From JAVBQU01 sp031548675 (GTDB lineage: Bacteria > Bacteroidota > Bacteroidia > Bacteroidales > P3), in assembly GCA_031548675.1 (NCBI GenBank), contig JAVBQU010000057.1:1-17178 (forward strand): a DNA stretch of 17,178 bases, given 5' to 3'. Below the pieces are notes generated by a model. That model saw nothing but the letters and a program-made list of their open reading frames with translations, was not told the DNA's origin and ran no database searches. The first letter of the stretch is position 1. Each line of letters opens with the position of its first letter. Position numbers and translations under genes: made by a program. Below, in pieces: positions 14,934-17,178 of the stretch.

Positions 14934-14963
14934 TTGAACCTCCAAAAAATAATGATAACTTTG
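14934..14963 (+). promoter_or_regulatory. Bacteroidota-type promoter for the M3 peptidase gene
   Basis: TTG at 14934-14936, 19 nt, then TAACTTTG at 14956-14963, an exact TAnnTTTG match. The predicted leader to the ATG at 15002 is about 32 nt. Confidence 0.7.
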
Positions 14964-15001
14964 CATATCATATATAATATTAATCGAATAACTTAATCAT
15001 T

Positions 15002-17113
15002 ATGCGTAAAAGTTTATTTCCCATCCTGCTTGCAGCAACTTTGTTAGCTGCTTGTGGAAACAAAAAACAATCAGACAAAATGAAAGAAGAAAATCCTTTA
15101 TTAATGGAATGGAACACGCCTTTCCAAGCACCACCATTCGAAAAAATTAAAATCGAACATTATATGCCCGCTTTTGAAAAAGGCATGGTAGCACATAAAG
15201 AAGAAATCAACAAAATTATTTCTTCAACAGAATCCCCTAATTTTGAGAACACAATAGGAGCTTTTAATCGCAGCGGTGAATTATTAAACAGAATATCTGC
15301 TGTATTTTTTAATTTATCAAGTGCCAATACTTCTAAAGAAATGCAGGCATTGGAAGAAAAGATTGCTCCCATGCTTACAAAACATGGAGACGACATCAGT
15401 ATGGATGCAAAACTTTTTGCCCGTATAAAAACTGTATACGAAAATAAAGCATCATTAAACCTGAATGCAGAACAAGCATTTATTTTAGAAGAAACATACA
15501 AAAGTTTTGTACGTGGAGGAGCCAACCTGTCAGCAGAAAACCAAACTAAACTTCGTAAAATTAATGAAGAATTATCAGTACAAGCCAATAAATATGGAAA
15601 AAATCTTTTAGCAGAAACCAATGGCTTTCAATTGGTAGTTGATAAAAAAGAAGATTTGGCAGGTTTGCCAGAAGATTTAGTTGCATCCGCAGCCCATACA
15701 GCCCAAGAAAATAAACAAGACGGAAAATGGATTTTTACTTTAAATAATCCAAGCGTATTACCATTTTTACAATTTGCAGATAACCGCCAACTCCGCGAAA
15801 AAATCTGGACAGCATGGACGCATCGTGCCAACAATAATAATGCAAACGACAATAAAGAAGTCATCAATAGTTTGGTAAATCTGCAAATGCAGAAAGCCCA
15901 ATTGTTAGGCTACAAAAACTATGCCGAATTTGTTTTAGAAGAACGCATGGCAAAAAATTCTACCAACGTATACGATTTATTGAATAAACTTTGGACTCCC
16001 GCCTTGGCAAATGCTAAAAAAGAAGCAGCCGAATTACAAAAAATGATGGATAAAGAAGGCAAGAATGCAAAATTAGAAGCATGGGATTGGCGTTACTATA
16101 CCGAAAAAGTCCGCAAAGCCAAATATGATTTAGACGAAGAAGCCATTAAACCTTATTTTTCATTAGATAATGTCCGCGATGGCGTTTTCCAAGTAAGTGG
16201 TAAATTATATGGAATTACATTTACCCAAATAAAAGATGCACCGGTTTATTACCCTGATGTTACCGTGTGGGAAGTTAAAGATGCCGATGCAAAACATTTA
16301 GGAATCGTGTATATGGATTTTTATACACGTGCAAGCAAACGCGGCGGAGCATGGTGTACATCGTTCCGCGATCAACACAAAAAAGCAGACGGAAGCAATG
16401 TAGCTCCGATACTTTCTATCGTATTTAATTTTTCAAAACCGGTGGGCGACAAACCTGTATTGCTTAACATTGATGAAGCTCAAACCTTCTTCCATGAATT
16501 CGGACATGCTTTACATGGTTTATTTTCTAATGTTACCTATAAAAGCGATGTTCCCCGCGATTTTGTAGAATTGCCTTCACAAATAATGGAAAACTGGGCG
16601 ATGGAACCCGAAGTATTGAAAATGTATGCAAAACATTACCAAACCAAAGAAGTAATGCCCGATGCATTAATTACCAAAATTCAACAAACTGCTAAATTCG
16701 ATCAAGGCTTTGCCACTACCGAATATTTAGCCGCTTCATTGCTCGATATGGATTATTATGTTTTAGATAAAGAACAAAAATTAGATATTGTATCTTTTGA
16801 AAACAGTGCCATGAATAAAATAGGACTAATTAAGCAAATTCCTCCCCGTTACCGCAGTACTTATTTTAGCCATATTTTTGATGGTGGATATTCTGCAGGA
16901 TATTACAGCTACATTTGGTCTGCATGGCTCGATGCCGATGCTTTTGCAGCCTTTAAAGAAACCGGAAACATTTTTGATAAAACCATTGCCGATAAATTCC
17001 GCAAAGAAGTATTATCAAAAAGCGGAAGTATGGATGCAATGCAGATGTACCTCAATTTTAGAGGAAAACAACCCAGTGTAGATCCTTTGCTTGAACGTAG
17101 AGGGTTGAAATAA
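15002..17113 (+). CDS. dcp: M3-family zinc peptidyl-dipeptidase, lipoprotein
   Basis: 703 residues. The M3 family includes Dcp, oligopeptidase A and thimet oligopeptidase; members cleave short peptides, and Dcp removes C-terminal dipeptides. The lipoprotein signal ends in LAAC with the modified cysteine at 18, so the enzyme is membrane-anchored in the periplasm or on the outer membrane, unlike cytoplasmic E. coli OpdA. The zinc site is HEFGH at 498-502 with the third ligand E523 in FVELPSQ. The downstream substrate-binding segment HIFDGGYSAGYYSYIW is intact. The helical N-terminal half covers about 30-300. The stretch between HEFGH and FVELPSQ (VTYKSDVPRD) looks about four residues shorter than in E. 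coli Dcp, which has an SGT-containing loop there. It probably recycles peptides for nutrition or wall turnover. Family assignment is secure; Dcp versus OpdA specificity is less so. Confidence 0.92.
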   Translation: MRKSLFPILLAATLLAACGNKKQSDKMKEENPLLMEWNTPFQAPPFEKIKIEHYMPAFEKGMVAHKEEINKIISSTESPNFENTIGAFNRSGELLNRISAVFFNLSSANTSKEMQALEEKIAPMLTKHGDDISMDAKLFARIKTVYENKASLNLNAEQAFILEETYKSFVRGGANLSAENQTKLRKINEELSVQANKYGKNLLAETNGFQLVVDKKEDLAGLPEDLVASAAHTAQENKQDGKWIFTLNNPSVLPFLQFADNRQLREKIWTAWTHRANNNNANDNKEVINSLVNLQMQKAQLLGYKNYAEFVLEERMAKNSTNVYDLLNKLWTPALANAKKEAAELQKMMDKEGKNAKLEAWDWRYYTEKVRKAKYDLDEEAIKPYFSLDNVRDGVFQVSGKLYGITFTQIKDAPVYYPDVTVWEVKDADAKHLGIVYMDFYTRASKRGGAWCTSFRDQHKKADGSNVAPILSIVFNFSKPVGDKPVLLNIDEAQTFFHEFGHALHGLFSNVTYKSDVPRDFVELPSQIMENWAMEPEVLKMYAKHYQTKEVMPDALITKIQQTAKFDQGFATTEYLAASLLDMDYYVLDKEQKLDIVSFENSAMNKIGLIKQIPPRYRSTYFSHIFDGGYSAGYYSYIWSAWLDADAFAAFKETGNIFDKTIADKFRKEVLSKSGSMDAMQMYLNFRGKQPSVDPLLERRGLK

Positions 17114-17134
17114 ATATAAAATCTGAAATATATG

Positions 17135-17164
17135 AAAGGGTTGTCTCTAAAAGACAGCCCTTTT
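17135..17164 (+). terminator. Intrinsic terminator after the M3 peptidase gene
   Basis: The 12-bp stem 17135-17146/17152-17163 (one G-U pair) has a 5-nt loop and ends in a T-run (17161-17164). It lies 21 nt after the stop codon. Confidence 0.85.
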
Positions 17165-17178
17165 ATATAATACCCTGT

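Larger units (their letters stand above)
14539..15001. other. 460-nt intergenic region with GC-rich repeats
   Basis: No credible coding frame is present. The region holds a possible TAnnTTTG box (14559-14566), then an AT-rich tract, then a GC-rich block with direct and inverted repeats ending in a hairpin and T-run (14647-14732). A second GC-rich spot follows (14806-14823, CGTCGGGCTTCGG and beyond), and finally the promoter of the M3 peptidase gene. The local GC content is clearly higher than in the surrounding intergenic DNA. Confidence 0.5.

Noticed and set aside
15160..15621. 153-codon minus-strand ORF
   Set aside because: It lies wholly within the M3 peptidase gene in another frame and reads as a low-complexity, serine- and leucine-rich shadow. 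No promoter and no family resemblance were seen.

Overview
The window is an ordinary-looking chromosomal stretch from a low-GC member of the Bacteroidota. Several things point there. Two proteins end in type IX secretion (T9SS) sorting domains. There are Omp28-family proteins. Rho carries a long inserted linker. Transketolase is split in two. Many intergenic regions carry the Bacteroidota promoter pattern TTTG - about 19-21 nt - TAnnTTTG instead of sigma70-type boxes. I cannot fix the order or genus from the sequence alone. Every convincing gene is on the + strand.

Layout. Positions 3-164 hold the 3' end of an unrecognised gene. Positions 406-1776 are a two-gene unit: panD (aspartate decarboxylase) directly abutting a YbhN/UPF0104-type membrane protein. 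rpmB (L28) stands alone at 1958-2200 and is followed by a 19-bp inverted repeat. A gene-poor leader containing a 23-codon upstream ORF precedes rho (2548-4293). Positions 4481-9405 hold three consecutive Omp28-type proteins, each with a CxxC motif and a plausible cis-proline. The first is a lipoprotein and the other two are T9SS cargo with near-duplicate C-termini. Positions 9602-9810 hold tRNA-Gly(GCC) and tRNA-Leu(UAA), each followed by a hairpin. An Ldh-family dehydrogenase (9895-10977) follows.

Positions 11130-14477 contain the N- and C-terminal halves of a split transketolase, separated by a 1.4-kb gene for an exported VWA-domain protein. A perfect 42-nt palindrome terminates this unit. 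A 460-nt gap follows, holding a GC-rich hairpin with direct repeats that could end a small unannotated RNA. The last gene (15002-17113) is an M3-family zinc peptidyl-dipeptidase lipoprotein.

The genes mix core metabolism (coenzyme A precursor, pentose phosphate), information processing (L28, Rho, tRNAs) and envelope or secreted functions. I see no mobile element, CRISPR array, phage or defence system, and nothing I can call a new system with confidence. The points most worth a second look are the Omp28/CxxC trio, the VWA gene inside the transketolase locus, the repeat-hairpin region at 14640-14735 and the short ORF in front of rho.
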